64,000 bases of DNA, from the NCBI GenBank assembly GCA_918292005.1, contig CAKJZJ010000009.1, positions 1-64,000 on the forward strand, in the 5' to 3' direction. How positions within the stretch are numbered: position 1 is the stretch's first letter; every line of letters begins with the position of its first letter. The DNA is from Clostridiales bacterium. Lineage in GTDB: Bacteria; Bacillota; Clostridia; Christensenellales; UBA1242. A program made the position numbers and the translations under genes. Of this stretch, positions 6,976-15,374 are shown in pieces. The notes under the pieces were generated by a model. The model did no database searches, had not been told where the DNA came from, and saw only the letters and a list, made by a program, of their open reading frames with translations.

Positions 6976-8928
6976 ATGGATAAAAAACATTATTACATAA
7001 CTACTCCTATCTATTATGCTAGTGGCAAACTAACCGTAGGGCATTGTTTTAGCACAGTACTCGCAGATATTTGTGCTAGATTTTATAGACTAAATGGCTA
7101 CGATGTTTTCTATGCTACAGGTAGTGACGAACATGGATTAAAAATAGCAAAAGTGGCTGCAGAGCATAATATGACACCACAGGCTTTTGTAGACAAAACT
7201 GTAGATGAATTCAAATACATTTGGAAACGTCTAGGTATTAGTTATGATAAATTTATCCGTACTACAGACGAACATCACGTAAAACTGGTACAAGATGTCT
7301 ATGACAAATTATACAAAAGTGGAGATATCTATCTAGGATATTACGAAGGATTGTATTGTGTACCTTGCGAAACATTCTTCACAGAGAGCCAATTAGTCAA
7401 TGGTAATTGTCCAGACTGTGGCAGACCGGTAGAAAAAACCAAAGAAGAGTGTTATTTCCTTAGACTCAGCAAATACCAGAAATTCCTAGAAGAATATTTC
7501 GAGAAACATCCAAAATTCCTAGTACCAGAGAGTAGAAAAAATGAAATATATAATAACTTCATTAAACCTGGAATTACCGACCTATGTGTATCCAGAACTA
7601 CTTTTGACTGGGGTGTAAGATTACCTTTCAATGATAAACATGTAGCATACGTATGGATAGATGCCCTGCTCAATTACATCTCCGTACTAGGATATGGTAC
7701 AAATAATGATGCAGATTATAAAAAATTCTGGCCTGCAGATGTACATGTAGTAGGTAGAGACATCTCTAGATTCCACTGCATTATATGGCCAATACTTTTA
7801 AAAATGCTAGACCTACCTTTGCCTAAACAAATCCACTCCACAGGATTCATAACCCTAAAGGGTGACAGAATAAGCAAATCAAAGAGTAATGGATTTAATC
7901 CACTAACGCTAGTAGATAGATATGGTACCGATGCTCTACGTTATTATCTAGCAAAAGAAGGTCCAATCTTTAATGATAGTCCATACATGGCTGACCAATT
8001 CATCAATACTATCAATTCCGATCTATGTAATGACCTAGGCAACCTGGTAAGCAGAACGCTAGCCATGATTACTCAATACAACAGTAGAGTAATCCCAGAA
8101 GCAAAAGTAAAAAGCGCAGACGAAAAAACTCTAGTAGATGCTTGTAACGACCTACTCGCTACCTGTCAAAAATTAATGAGTGAACAAAAAGTAAACGATA
8201 CAATTAATGCAATATTCTCTGTAGTAAGAATGGCAAATAAATATATCGACATTACAGAACCATGGAAACTAGCAAAAGACCCTAGTGCTAAAGATAAACT
8301 CGATACTGTACTATACCATCTAAGTGAAACCATTAGAGTATGCTCTACCCTACTACAAGCATTCATGGTAGAAATACCTGAAAAGATATTTACTAAATTT
8401 GGTTATACAGCCGATGAATACACATTCGATAGCATAAAGGAATTCTCATACAACCATCACGGACATACCGTAGACAAAGGCGACAATCTATTCCCTAGAC
8501 TAGACGTTAAAAAGGAAATAGAATTCCTAGATACTCCTAATACTCCTGCAGAGCCTGCTAAAAATGAAATCAAAGCAGAAGACAAAGCCAACACAATAAA
8601 TTACATCACAATTGATGACCTAGATAAAGTAAAACTAGTTACTGGCAAAATAGTAAATAGTGAAAAAGTAGAAGGTGCAGATAAACTACTGAAAAATACA
8701 GTTGAGATAGGTAGTGAAACTAGAACAATCGTGAGTGGTATTGCGAAATATTACAAACCAGAAGAAATCATAGGCAAGACTGTAATAGTAGTATCCAATC
8801 TCCCACCTAGAAAACTAAGGGGAATAGAGAGTAATGGTATGCTACTATGTGCAGTTGATGAGAAAAATGATAAACTATCCCTACTAACAGTAGACCTACC
8901 TATCGGTTGTGGTAGTGAGGTCTGCTAA
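6976..8928 (+). CDS. metG: Methionyl-tRNA synthetase
   Basis: Charges tRNA-Met with methionine in the cytoplasm. The 650-residue protein has a class Ia catalytic core, a zinc knuckle with two CxxC pairs (CVPC and CPDC, about residues 126-150), an anticodon-binding helical domain, and a C-terminal EMAP-like tRNA-binding domain (about 540-650) that dimerises the enzyme. The KMSKS loop reads RISKSKSN. The HIGH motif reads TVGH (GKLTVGHCFST), so the first histidine is replaced by threonine. The ribosome site is AGGCGG. It overlaps tatD by one base (TAATG) and heads a three-gene operon like metS-yabD-(rnmV)-ksgA of B. subtilis; rnmV is absent. Confidence 0.97.
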   Translation: MDKKHYYITTPIYYASGKLTVGHCFSTVLADICARFYRLNGYDVFYATGSDEHGLKIAKVAAEHNMTPQAFVDKTVDEFKYIWKRLGISYDKFIRTTDEHHVKLVQDVYDKLYKSGDIYLGYYEGLYCVPCETFFTESQLVNGNCPDCGRPVEKTKEECYFLRLSKYQKFLEEYFEKHPKFLVPESRKNEIYNNFIKPGITDLCVSRTTFDWGVRLPFNDKHVAYVWIDALLNYISVLGYGTNNDADYKKFWPADVHVVGRDISRFHCIIWPILLKMLDLPLPKQIHSTGFITLKGDRISKSKSNGFNPLTLVDRYGTDALRYYLAKEGPIFNDSPYMADQFINTINSDLCNDLGNLVSRTLAMITQYNSRVIPEAKVKSADEKTLVDACNDLLATCQKLMSEQKVNDTINAIFSVVRMANKYIDITEPWKLAKDPSAKDKLDTVLYHLSETIRVCSTLLQAFMVEIPEKIFTKFGYTADEYTFDSIKEFSYNHHGHTVDKGDNLFPRLDVKKEIEFLDTPNTPAEPAKNEIKAEDKANTINYITIDDLDKVKLVTGKIVNSEKVEGADKLLKNTVEIGSETRTIVSGIAKYYKPEEIIGKTVIVVSNLPPRKLRGIESNGMLLCAVDEKNDKLSLLTVDLPIGCGSEVC

Positions 8929-9713
8929 TGCTAACAGATACACATGCACATCTAACTGATGAAGCATTCAATCTAGATAGAGATATAATCATCCAAGATT
9001 TGAAAAACAATAGAGTGGATAGAGTATTCCTAGCATCATATAATAAAGATAGTATCATGTCTACTATTGCTCTCGCAGAGAAGTATCCTAATATATATGC
9101 TATGATAGGTATCCACCCCGAAGAAACTCAAGACTACACTGCAGAAACAGTCGCACTTATTGAAAAATATGCATCACATCCAAAGGTAATAGCCATAGGC
9201 GAAATAGGTCTAGACTATCATTTCGATGGTCATGATAAAGTCAAACAAAAAGAAATATTTATAGACCAATTAAAGATAGCACACAGGTATCATCTGCCAA
9301 TATGTATACACAATCGTGACAGTATCGGCGATTTGATTGACATATTGCAGACACACAAAGACCTACTCACAGATGGTGGCGTATTACACTGCTATAGCGA
9401 AAGTGTAGAAATATATAAAATCATTCATGCACTCGGCCTAAAGATAGGATTCGGTGGCACACTAACTTTTAAAAATAGTGTCGTGGCACCTAAAGTGTGT
9501 GAAGTAGCAGACATGCGAGACATAGTCATAGAGACCGACTGTCCATATCTCGCACCACAAGAAGTGCGTGGTAAAAGGAATGAGCCTAAATACACCACCT
9601 ATATGGCAGAGAAAATAGCCATGATAAAAAAAATGTCCTACGACCAAGTGGTAGACATAACTACACAAAATGCATTAGATGTATATAAAAAGGTAAAACC
9701 TGAAAATGAGTAA
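8928..9713 (+). CDS. tatD: TatD family metal-dependent deoxyribonuclease
   Basis: A 261-residue TIM-barrel hydrolase. TatD proteins are metal-dependent 3'-5' DNases linked to DNA repair and quality control. Metal ligands are visible in order: DTHAHLTD (residues 3-10), the Glu of GEIGLDYH, the His of CIHNRDS and HCYSES, and the Asp of ETDCPYLAPQ. Length is typical. Translation is probably coupled to metG through the TAATG overlap, and the gene overlaps rsmA by 8 bp. Confidence 0.95.
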   Translation: MLTDTHAHLTDEAFNLDRDIIIQDLKNNRVDRVFLASYNKDSIMSTIALAEKYPNIYAMIGIHPEETQDYTAETVALIEKYASHPKVIAIGEIGLDYHFDGHDKVKQKEIFIDQLKIAHRYHLPICIHNRDSIGDLIDILQTHKDLLTDGGVLHCYSESVEIYKIIHALGLKIGFGGTLTFKNSVVAPKVCEVADMRDIVIETDCPYLAPQEVRGKRNEPKYTTYMAEKIAMIKKMSYDQVVDITTQNALDVYKKVKPENE

Positions 9714-10539
9714 TTTGGAAACATTAAACAAACACAATTTCCGATTTAATAAAGCGTATGGTCAAAACTTTATTTTTGACACAAATTTTTTGGAATCTAT
9801 TGCAAATGGAATAGTAGATGAAAACACAACAGTATTAGAGATAGGCACTGGCGCAGGAACACTCACAAAGATACTAGGTAAACATGCCAAACGTGTGGTA
9901 TCATACGAGATAGATAATAATCTACAGCCAATTCTAAAAGAAACACTAACAGACAGCCCAAATGTACAAGTGATATTCCAAGACATCATGAAAGCAAATA
10001 TGGCAGATATAGAGCAGAATCTAGGCACAGAATACATAATGGTAGCCAATCTACCCTACTACATCACAACACCCATTATTTTTAAGTTTCTAGAAGAAGC
10101 AACTAGGCTCAAATCTATGACCATAATGGTACAACTAGAAGTAGCCGAGAGACTGGTAGCAAAAGCAGGTAGCAAAGACTATGGAGCAATTACTCCTGCA
10201 ATAGACTATAGAGCTAATGCGAAAATAGTAAAAAGAGTGAATAGGAATATGTTTACCCCTGCCCCTAATGTAGATAGTGCCATAGTCAATATAGAATTTG
10301 TAAAAAACAAATATAATATAAAAGATACCAAAATACTAGACCAAACAATCAGGTCTGCCTTTGCAATGCGTAGGAAGACGCTAGAAAACAATCTAAAATC
10401 GACATTTGGTTTTAATGCTGAACAAATATCACAAATACTCATTAAAGCCGGTATAAAAGAAAAAACCAGGGGCGAAACACTAGACACCCAGAAACTAGTC
10501 GACCTATCCAATGCAATATATGAATATATGAAAAAATAA
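9706..10539 (+). CDS. rsmA: 16S rRNA (adenine-1518/1519-N6)-dimethyltransferase
   Basis: RsmA (KsgA) dimethylates two adjacent adenines near the 3' end of 16S rRNA late in small-subunit assembly. The 277-residue protein has AYGQNFIFD at the start, SAM motif I LEIGTGAGTLT, and the catalytic NLPYYITTPI. A C-terminal helical domain begins near ILDQTIRSAFAMRRKTLENN. It overlaps tatD and is the last gene of the operon, closed by a strong terminator. Confidence 0.97.
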   Translation: MSNLETLNKHNFRFNKAYGQNFIFDTNFLESIANGIVDENTTVLEIGTGAGTLTKILGKHAKRVVSYEIDNNLQPILKETLTDSPNVQVIFQDIMKANMADIEQNLGTEYIMVANLPYYITTPIIFKFLEEATRLKSMTIMVQLEVAERLVAKAGSKDYGAITPAIDYRANAKIVKRVNRNMFTPAPNVDSAIVNIEFVKNKYNIKDTKILDQTIRSAFAMRRKTLENNLKSTFGFNAEQISQILIKAGIKEKTRGETLDTQKLVDLSNAIYEYMKK

Positions 10540-10566
10540 AAAACGGCATTATTTGCCGTTTTTTTA
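10539..10566 (+). terminator. Terminator of metG-tatD-rsmA
   Basis: AAACGGCA pairs with TGCCGTTT across a short loop, followed by a run of T. It starts right at the rsmA stop codon. Confidence 0.88.
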
Positions 10567-10567
10567 T

Positions 10568-10607
10568 AAAAAAAGTCCTTGGCGAAACAATACATATCAC
10601 CAAGGAC
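10568..10607 (-). terminator. Second minus-strand terminator
   Basis: GTCCTTGG (10575-10582) pairs with CCAAGGAC (10600-10607). On the minus strand it is followed by seven T. It lies downstream of another minus terminator, so it is probably a backup for the SHOCT gene, insulating it from rsmA. Confidence 0.6.
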
Positions 10608-10625
10608 AAAAAGGAGTTTTATACG

Positions 10626-10669
10626 AAAAAAAATACTAACACAGGTGACTTATCATCATCTATGTTAGT
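10626..10669 (-). terminator. Terminator of the SHOCT-protein operon
   Basis: ACTAACA (10635-10641) pairs with TGTTAGT (10663-10669) with a long loop. On the minus strand an eight-T run follows. It lies about 70 bp beyond the stop of the minus-strand gene ending at 10739. Confidence 0.65.
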
Positions 10670-10738
10670 CTGGTCATTGTAACTGATAATTAATATTTTG
10701 TCAAGCAAATTTTCATGTTTTTGTGAAAATTTATTTTT

Positions 10739-11623
10739 TTATAGACTATCTATAATCTTTTTTCTCTTCTCGGCATACTCTTCTTCGGTAATTAGGCCTT
10801 TAGATTTCAACTCTTCTAGTTTGGCAAGTTTATCTTCTACAGATTCTTTTTCTTGTTTAGGTTCATTAGTCTGTACTTGAATAATCTGTGGCTGTGCCAT
10901 CATTCCACCATTCTGTAATGCTGCTAGTCTATTCATTCTAGCGGCTCTCTCGGCATTATCTTTTTCTAGAAGTGCTTTGCCTTCTTCGGTCTCTAGATAT
11001 GTAGGCTCGTGGAAAATATAACTATATAGATTGAAAAGTGTCATGCTACCTACTAGTAATACCGATAAAACTACACCTATCCAAAATACTGCAACACTAA
11101 GTGTAGCTATTGTTAGGAAAATATCTATTGCAAGTGCTAGCCATAGTACACAAATAATTATCTCTATCCAAAGATTGTTTCTTTTTTCTTTTACGGCTGT
11201 AATAATGGAGAAAACTTTCCATACAGCGAATGCTGCTACGAATACACCGATAAAGTATCTAAGGTCTACAGTATTGAGCAAAGTTCCTTCATCTATGATA
11301 GTTCTTGCCTGCAACATGGAGAATAGTACAAATGATATAAATACAAGTATTGTGAGACAGATATTAAAAATACCTTCTGCACAGAGTGATTTGGTCTGAC
11401 CTTTGTAGTCATTGAATACTTTGATCTGAATAACGCCATTGAAAATACTCAAAACAAACAAAGCAAATAGAGATGTACCCATTAATATTAGAGATTTTGG
11501 AATACCAGTATTACTAGGAAGCAGTATTCCAATCATAATCAATGCAATAGCCACTATTGCTGCAAACACACTCATAATAACAATATTTCTTCGAGTATCT
11601 TTCTTTAAAAATTTACTACCCAT
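10739..11623 (-). CDS. Multi-pass membrane protein with C-terminal SHOCT motif
   Basis: A 294-residue protein with about seven hydrophobic segments (residues 15-215), then a charged tail. The last 35 residues (KLAKLEELKSKGLITEEEY, then EKRKKIIDSL) are a SHOCT motif, a short helical pair seen at the ends of many bacterial membrane proteins and thought to mediate oligomerisation or targeting. The membrane part matches nothing I recognise. Its start overlaps the stop of the YugP-like gene (TAATG), so the two probably act together. Confidence 0.75.
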   Translation of the reverse strand: MGSKFLKKDTRRNIVIMSVFAAIVAIALIMIGILLPSNTGIPKSLILMGTSLFALFVLSIFNGVIQIKVFNDYKGQTKSLCAEGIFNICLTILVFISFVLFSMLQARTIIDEGTLLNTVDLRYFIGVFVAAFAVWKVFSIITAVKEKRNNLWIEIIICVLWLALAIDIFLTIATLSVAVFWIGVVLSVLLVGSMTLFNLYSYIFHEPTYLETEEGKALLEKDNAERAARMNRLAALQNGGMMAQPQIIQVQTNEPKQEKESVEDKLAKLEELKSKGLITEEEYAEKRKKIIDSL

Positions 11624-12375
11624 TACTTTTTACCTATTCCTTTTAATAATAACCCTAAAATTCTGAACAAAAAGTATAAAGCATAGAAGAATGTAAGCAA
11701 ACATTCAATAACCCTATACTGCATATATGCATTATTGATTCTCTGGATTTTTTTCTGGTCTTCTTCGCTAAAAATAGATAGGCTATTCATCAATTCTTCT
11801 ACTTTTTTATTAACATACTTTTGGTTTTTGATATTAAGAATTGAGATAATAAATGCAATCAAATATAGCACTACAGCCACAATCAATACTATGAGTGTCA
11901 CTAATCCCATACCAGCAGCACCTGCTAGATATGCAATAAGAGTAATAATGGAAGCAAAGATTAATAATGCAGATAAAACACCTAGACTTGCTACACTCTC
12001 AAATTTAGGAGCCTTCTTGTCCCCAGAAGCATTCATGGCTGCAAGTGTACATAATTGCATAACAATCGCATCTGCAGAAATACTATTCCTACTGAATACT
12101 CTAAAGGCAAGTATAATCTTATTACTTTTTCTCCTATAAGTATTGGATAATCCTTTTTTAACTTCGACATCTACTAGACCATAATTATCTAGAATAGATC
12201 TAGCCAATTCGCCACCCGTCATCTCTACATCAGTTTTTCTACGTCTATATTTATCATAAACGAATTGAAAATATGAACGAATAGCAACAGCATAAACATA
12301 TAACAAGCCGATGATAATAGCGACTACAATAATACCAATTGTCATACCATCAACGGCGAGCAACATAGAATTCAT
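11623..12375 (-). CDS. YugP-like membrane protein lacking the HExxH motif
   Basis: A 250-residue membrane protein resembling the YugP family of zinc metallopeptidases. Matches include MTGGELARSILDNYGLVDVE (YugP: TG.E.AR.IL...GL.DV) and a following strand NTYRRKSNKIIL. Where YugP has its zinc-binding HEVGHA helix, this protein has ADAIVMQLCTLAAM (about residues 101-114), with no HExxH. It should therefore be catalytically dead, perhaps a scaffold or inhibitor. Hydrophobic helices lie at about 12-34, 130-190 and 220-245. The ribosome site is GGGGGAAC. It is followed by the SHOCT membrane protein. The relationship is inferred by motif memory and needs a profile search. Confidence 0.6.
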   Translation of the reverse strand: MNSMLLAVDGMTIGIIVVAIIIGLLYVYAVAIRSYFQFVYDKYRRRKTDVEMTGGELARSILDNYGLVDVEVKKGLSNTYRRKSNKIILAFRVFSRNSISADAIVMQLCTLAAMNASGDKKAPKFESVASLGVLSALLIFASIITLIAYLAGAAGMGLVTLIVLIVAVVLYLIAFIISILNIKNQKYVNKKVEELMNSLSIFSEEDQKKIQRINNAYMQYRVIECLLTFFYALYFLFRILGLLLKGIGKK

Positions 12376-12536
12376 AAAGTTCCCCCTTATTGATTTTATA
12401 ATATATTATATAACTCCAAAGAAATGTAGTCAAATAAAATGCATAAACAATCGATTGATAAAAAATACGTAAAACAATATCTACATCAAAACAATTAAAC
12501 ACCAATAATCCGATAAAAAGAGACACAATAATTAAC

Positions 12537-12569
12537 ACTCAATTCGTTGCTTTGCATATATAATTGAGT
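12537..12569 (+). promoter_or_regulatory. Dyad over a -10 box upstream of 12594 gene
   Basis: ACTCAATT (12537-12544) and AATTGAGT (12562-12569) form a perfect 8-bp dyad with 17 bp between. A consensus TATAAT (12559-12564) overlaps the right arm; no good -35 was found. This could be an operator or a leader hairpin. Confidence 0.35.
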
Positions 12570-12593
12570 AAATACTTAAATACAGGTGGAAAT

Positions 12594-13502
12594 ATGAATA
12601 CATACAAAAAAACAATTATATTAAAGAGCACCGAACCTACACAAAAAGCAATGGCAGTACTAACATTAGAAAAGAAAAATGATAATACCTTCGGCGACTT
12701 TAAAATATACAATACTAACCAAACAGATTATGTGCTGGGAATCAAATCAAATGAAAATATTATCAAACAAAATATAAATCTAGTAAACAATAAAAGCATA
12801 TTCAAATGTTCCAAAGCAATAGATATAGATGGCGATATATCCTGCATATTGTTTACCACAGAAAAAGACAAACTAGAACAGATGCTATATGGAACAAACA
12901 GCAAAGATGGTCGAGCAAAAAGTGCAATACTATCCAGTATGCAATCTAGCATAAACAAAATAAATAGCATACAAGTAAACGAAAAGACTATCACAGTAAA
13001 AGACAAACCAGATACACCAAAAGAGCAAATCCAACAAAAGCAAGATGAAGTGTACGAAAAAATCTCGCACGAAGAACAAATAGCAACAGCACAAAGTCAT
13101 GCTAGATTATTTGAAAATAACGAAGAAGAAATAGAAAAAACCATTGATGAAAACATGACTCCTACCGAACACAAATTTTACAATATGATATCAGAACAAC
13201 TAGATGAGTTGTTTGAAAAATATCAACACGAAACAAACCTAGAGAAACTCATTGAAAGTAGTAAATGGGTCAAAATTAACCACGAATATGACAATAAATA
13301 CTATGTAGTTGGCATTATTTACAAAGATAACGACATAAAGTATATATGTTATGGTGTACCTGGCAATTATAATACAGAACCACCAAGAGAATTACGTGGA
13401 TATAGTCAGTGGTTGCCAACCGATGTGGCTGACCCATACAACAAAGGATACTGGGTAATGTATCAAGATGCAGATACCGGCGAAAATGTATACATAGAAT
13501 AA
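12594..13502 (+). CDS. Uncharacterised two-domain protein
   Basis: A 302-residue cytoplasmic protein of unknown function. The N-terminal part (about 1-85) is a beta-rich domain with alternating strands (TIILKSTEP, KAMAVLTLEK, CILFTTEKDK). The middle is a Lys/Glu/Gln-rich helical linker. The C-terminal part (about 220-302) is Trp/Tyr/Gly-rich: SKWVKINHEYDNKYYVVGII, YICYGVPGNY, YWVMYQDADTGENVY. I recall similar N- and C-terminal domains in other uncultured clostridia but no assigned role. I start at ATG 12594 because AGGTGG lies 5 nt upstream; the ATG at 12564 has no ribosome site. A perfect dyad overlaps its likely -10 box. Confidence 0.75.
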   Translation: MNTYKKTIILKSTEPTQKAMAVLTLEKKNDNTFGDFKIYNTNQTDYVLGIKSNENIIKQNINLVNNKSIFKCSKAIDIDGDISCILFTTEKDKLEQMLYGTNSKDGRAKSAILSSMQSSINKINSIQVNEKTITVKDKPDTPKEQIQQKQDEVYEKISHEEQIATAQSHARLFENNEEEIEKTIDENMTPTEHKFYNMISEQLDELFEKYQHETNLEKLIESSKWVKINHEYDNKYYVVGIIYKDNDIKYICYGVPGNYNTEPPRELRGYSQWLPTDVADPYNKGYWVMYQDADTGENVYIE

Positions 13503-13509
13503 CGACAAA

Positions 13510-13537
13510 AAAAGACAGGTACATCTACCTGTCTTTT
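13510..13537. terminator. Bidirectional terminator between convergent genes
   Basis: AAAAGACAGGTA pairs with TACCTGTCTTTT around a 4-nt loop. It lies between a plus gene ending at 13502 and a minus gene ending at 13539. Confidence 0.85.
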
Positions 13538-13538
13538 A

Positions 13539-13874
13539 TTAGTCTTGCGACATAGCATTCTCTTCTATCTGTCCCTGCAAATCTCTAATCTTATTATCAC
13601 AACTACGTTTCTGTTTGTATAGATTTTTCAATTTTACATTTTCTAGGTGATAAGCATGTTTATATAGATAAGTGAGTTCGCCCTGTTCTTTATTCATAGG
13701 CTGTGGACTATCTAGGTGTGAATTTTCATCAATGATGGCTTCTAGGTCGGCGATTCTTCTTCTGCATCTATCTAATTCTCTTTTTTTCTTTACAATTAAA
13801 TTTGCCAACTGACCAGACCTATCTATAAAGTAATTTAACCAATCACTATCTGTCATATGCACTTGCTTACCCAT
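13539..13874 (-). CDS. Small coiled-coil protein, unknown
   Basis: A 111-residue, Lys/Arg/Asp-rich helical protein. Two likely coiled-coil stretches (about 20-50 and 70-105) are separated by a Pro-containing turn (DSPQPMN). It has no membrane segment, signal peptide or recognised domain. I start at ATG 13874 because GGGG is 5 nt upstream; the GTG at 13880 lies within that site. It is the last of three small minus-strand genes with gaps of 20-30 bp. Confidence 0.7.
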   Translation of the reverse strand: MGKQVHMTDSDWLNYFIDRSGQLANLIVKKKRELDRCRRRIADLEAIIDENSHLDSPQPMNKEQGELTYLYKHAYHLENVKLKNLYKQKRSCDNKIRDLQGQIEENAMSQD

Positions 13875-13894
13875 ATACACCCCACAATCAAAAA

Positions 13895-14116
13895 TTAATT
13901 ATTTGTAAAATCGTCAGTTTCACCATGATGTGTTATTCTATTTTGATACTTCTTCTCAGCCATACTTGCTATCTGTAGGCACATAAAACTCATATATCTT
14001 AACATTCCTGCAATTTTCTCTAGTTCTTTAATATCTCCAGCCCTATCTGCATCATTTACTTCTTTGATACAAGCATTGATAAAATTATCTCTTTGTTCTT
14101 CTCTAGGATCTTTCAT
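13895..14116 (-). CDS. Small helical protein, unknown
   Basis: A 73-residue acidic/basic helical protein with a good GGGAG ribosome site 9 nt before its ATG. The stretch DADRAGDIKELEKIAGMLR looks like one amphipathic helix, followed by a Met-rich segment MSFMCLQIASM. No domain is recognised. The clear ribosome site and placement in a three-gene run support it being real. Confidence 0.65.
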   Translation of the reverse strand: MKDPREEQRDNFINACIKEVNDADRAGDIKELEKIAGMLRYMSFMCLQIASMAEKKYQNRITHHGETDDFTNN

Positions 14117-14146
14117 TTTTTTTTCTCCCTCATATATTGTAATGAT

Positions 14147-14344
14147 TTAGTCACCCATTACAGATTCTTTTGCGCCTTGAGCATTCTTATTATCTGCCAA
14201 ATCTTTTCTCATATTAAATCCTGTTACAGATGCATTTGCATAGAATACTTCTAGGTTACCTTCTGGATTTTTCTGTATATCCTTATAAATTTCAATAGCT
14301 TCGTTTAATAATTCTGCCAATTTTTTATTTCTCTCTGTCATCAT
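14147..14344 (-). CDS. Small helical protein, unknown
   Basis: A 65-residue soluble protein beginning MMTERNKKLAELLNEAIEIY, a long amphipathic helix. I start at ATG 14344 behind GGGGGA; the upstream TTG falls in the ribosome site. It is the first of three small minus-strand genes (14344 to 13539), which probably form one transcript. No function can be given. Confidence 0.65.
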   Translation of the reverse strand: MMTERNKKLAELLNEAIEIYKDIQKNPEGNLEVFYANASVTGFNMRKDLADNKNAQGAKESVMGD

Positions 14345-14492
14345 ATATATTTCCCCCAATCTTCTAATTGTACTAATATTTTACCACACATTCTCTCAAT
14401 AGTCAATAGGCAACTTTTTCGGGAACTAGGGCTTATAATATGATATTTTACTTTTTTTATAGTAACTAATATGGTAATATATATGTGAATAT

Positions 14493-15335
14493 ATGGAATA
14501 CACAGCAACTAAAAGTGAAAAATTAATAAAAAGCCTAATACATAATGTGCAAGGATTGAGTTTCGGAAATGCACAAAAGTCACTACGCAATGGCGATGTA
14601 AAAGTAAACGGCAAAAGGATAAAAGAAAATATCGACATAAACTCTGGCGATATAGTCTGTGTATACATTAAAAACAAATCAATGCCCAAAATAGACATAG
14701 TGTACCTAGACGATAATATTTTAGTTGTAAACAAACCACAGGGTATAGAGTGTGCTACTAGGGATAAAAGTAGTGAAAATACTTACTCACTAGAAGAAAT
14801 TTTTGCCGAATATTCACCAATAGTAGTGCATCGTCTAGACAGACTAACAGAAGGTCTAGTAATACTAGCCAGGAACACCGATGTTGCTAGAAAATTTGAG
14901 AGATATTTCGAGACTAAAAAAATAGAAAAACACTACCTAGCCTACGTAATAGGAAATCTATCTGGTAGTGATATAAAGACTGCATATCTATATAAAGATG
15001 CTAGGAATAGCAAAGTACAGATATCTGATACTAAAAAAGATAATTATAAAGAGATAATTACTGAATATAATACACTAGAAAATATAGACAATAATACCAT
15101 ACTAGATATTACACTACACACTGGTCGTACCCATCAGATACGAGCACATTTGTCACATCTAGGATACCCAATATATAATGATGCCAAATATGGCAAAGCC
15201 GTAGATGGTACTGAATACAAAGGTTACTTTCTCACTGCATACAAACTCATATTTCATCTAGATGATGACATGCAGTATCTGAATAATATAAAACTAGAGA
15301 TAATACCTACCTGGCTAAAATATATCAAAAAATAA
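14493..15335 (+). CDS. RluA-family pseudouridine synthase
   Basis: A 280-residue enzyme that turns uridines in rRNA or tRNA into pseudouridine. The N-terminal S4 RNA-binding domain (about 10-65) includes NAQKSLRNGDVKVNGKRI. The catalytic motif reads HRLDRLTEGLVILAR, with the nucleophile Asp in HRLD. The late motif LHTGRTHQIRAHLSHLGYPI is perfect. The target base cannot be deduced. The start ATG has no ribosome site; an extended -10 (TGGTAATAT, 14472-14480) lies close upstream, so the leader may be very short. It ends in a terminator shared with the convergent prsA-like gene. Confidence 0.9.
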   Translation: MEYTATKSEKLIKSLIHNVQGLSFGNAQKSLRNGDVKVNGKRIKENIDINSGDIVCVYIKNKSMPKIDIVYLDDNILVVNKPQGIECATRDKSSENTYSLEEIFAEYSPIVVHRLDRLTEGLVILARNTDVARKFERYFETKKIEKHYLAYVIGNLSGSDIKTAYLYKDARNSKVQISDTKKDNYKEIITEYNTLENIDNNTILDITLHTGRTHQIRAHLSHLGYPIYNDAKYGKAVDGTEYKGYFLTAYKLIFHLDDDMQYLNNIKLEIIPTWLKYIKK

Positions 15336-15366
15336 AAAAGATTGGCTACAAATCGCCAATCTTTTT
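15335..15366. terminator. Bidirectional terminator between rluA-type gene and prsA-like gene
   Basis: AAAAAGATTGGC pairs with GCCAATCTTTTT across an 8-nt loop, with T runs on both strands. Confidence 0.87.
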
Positions 15367-15374
15367 ATTTAATA

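Noticed and set aside
12350..12538. 62-codon hydrophobic frame upstream of the YugP-like gene
   Set aside because: It overlaps the real gene start, has no ribosome site, and its hydrophobic look is expected from AT-rich DNA.
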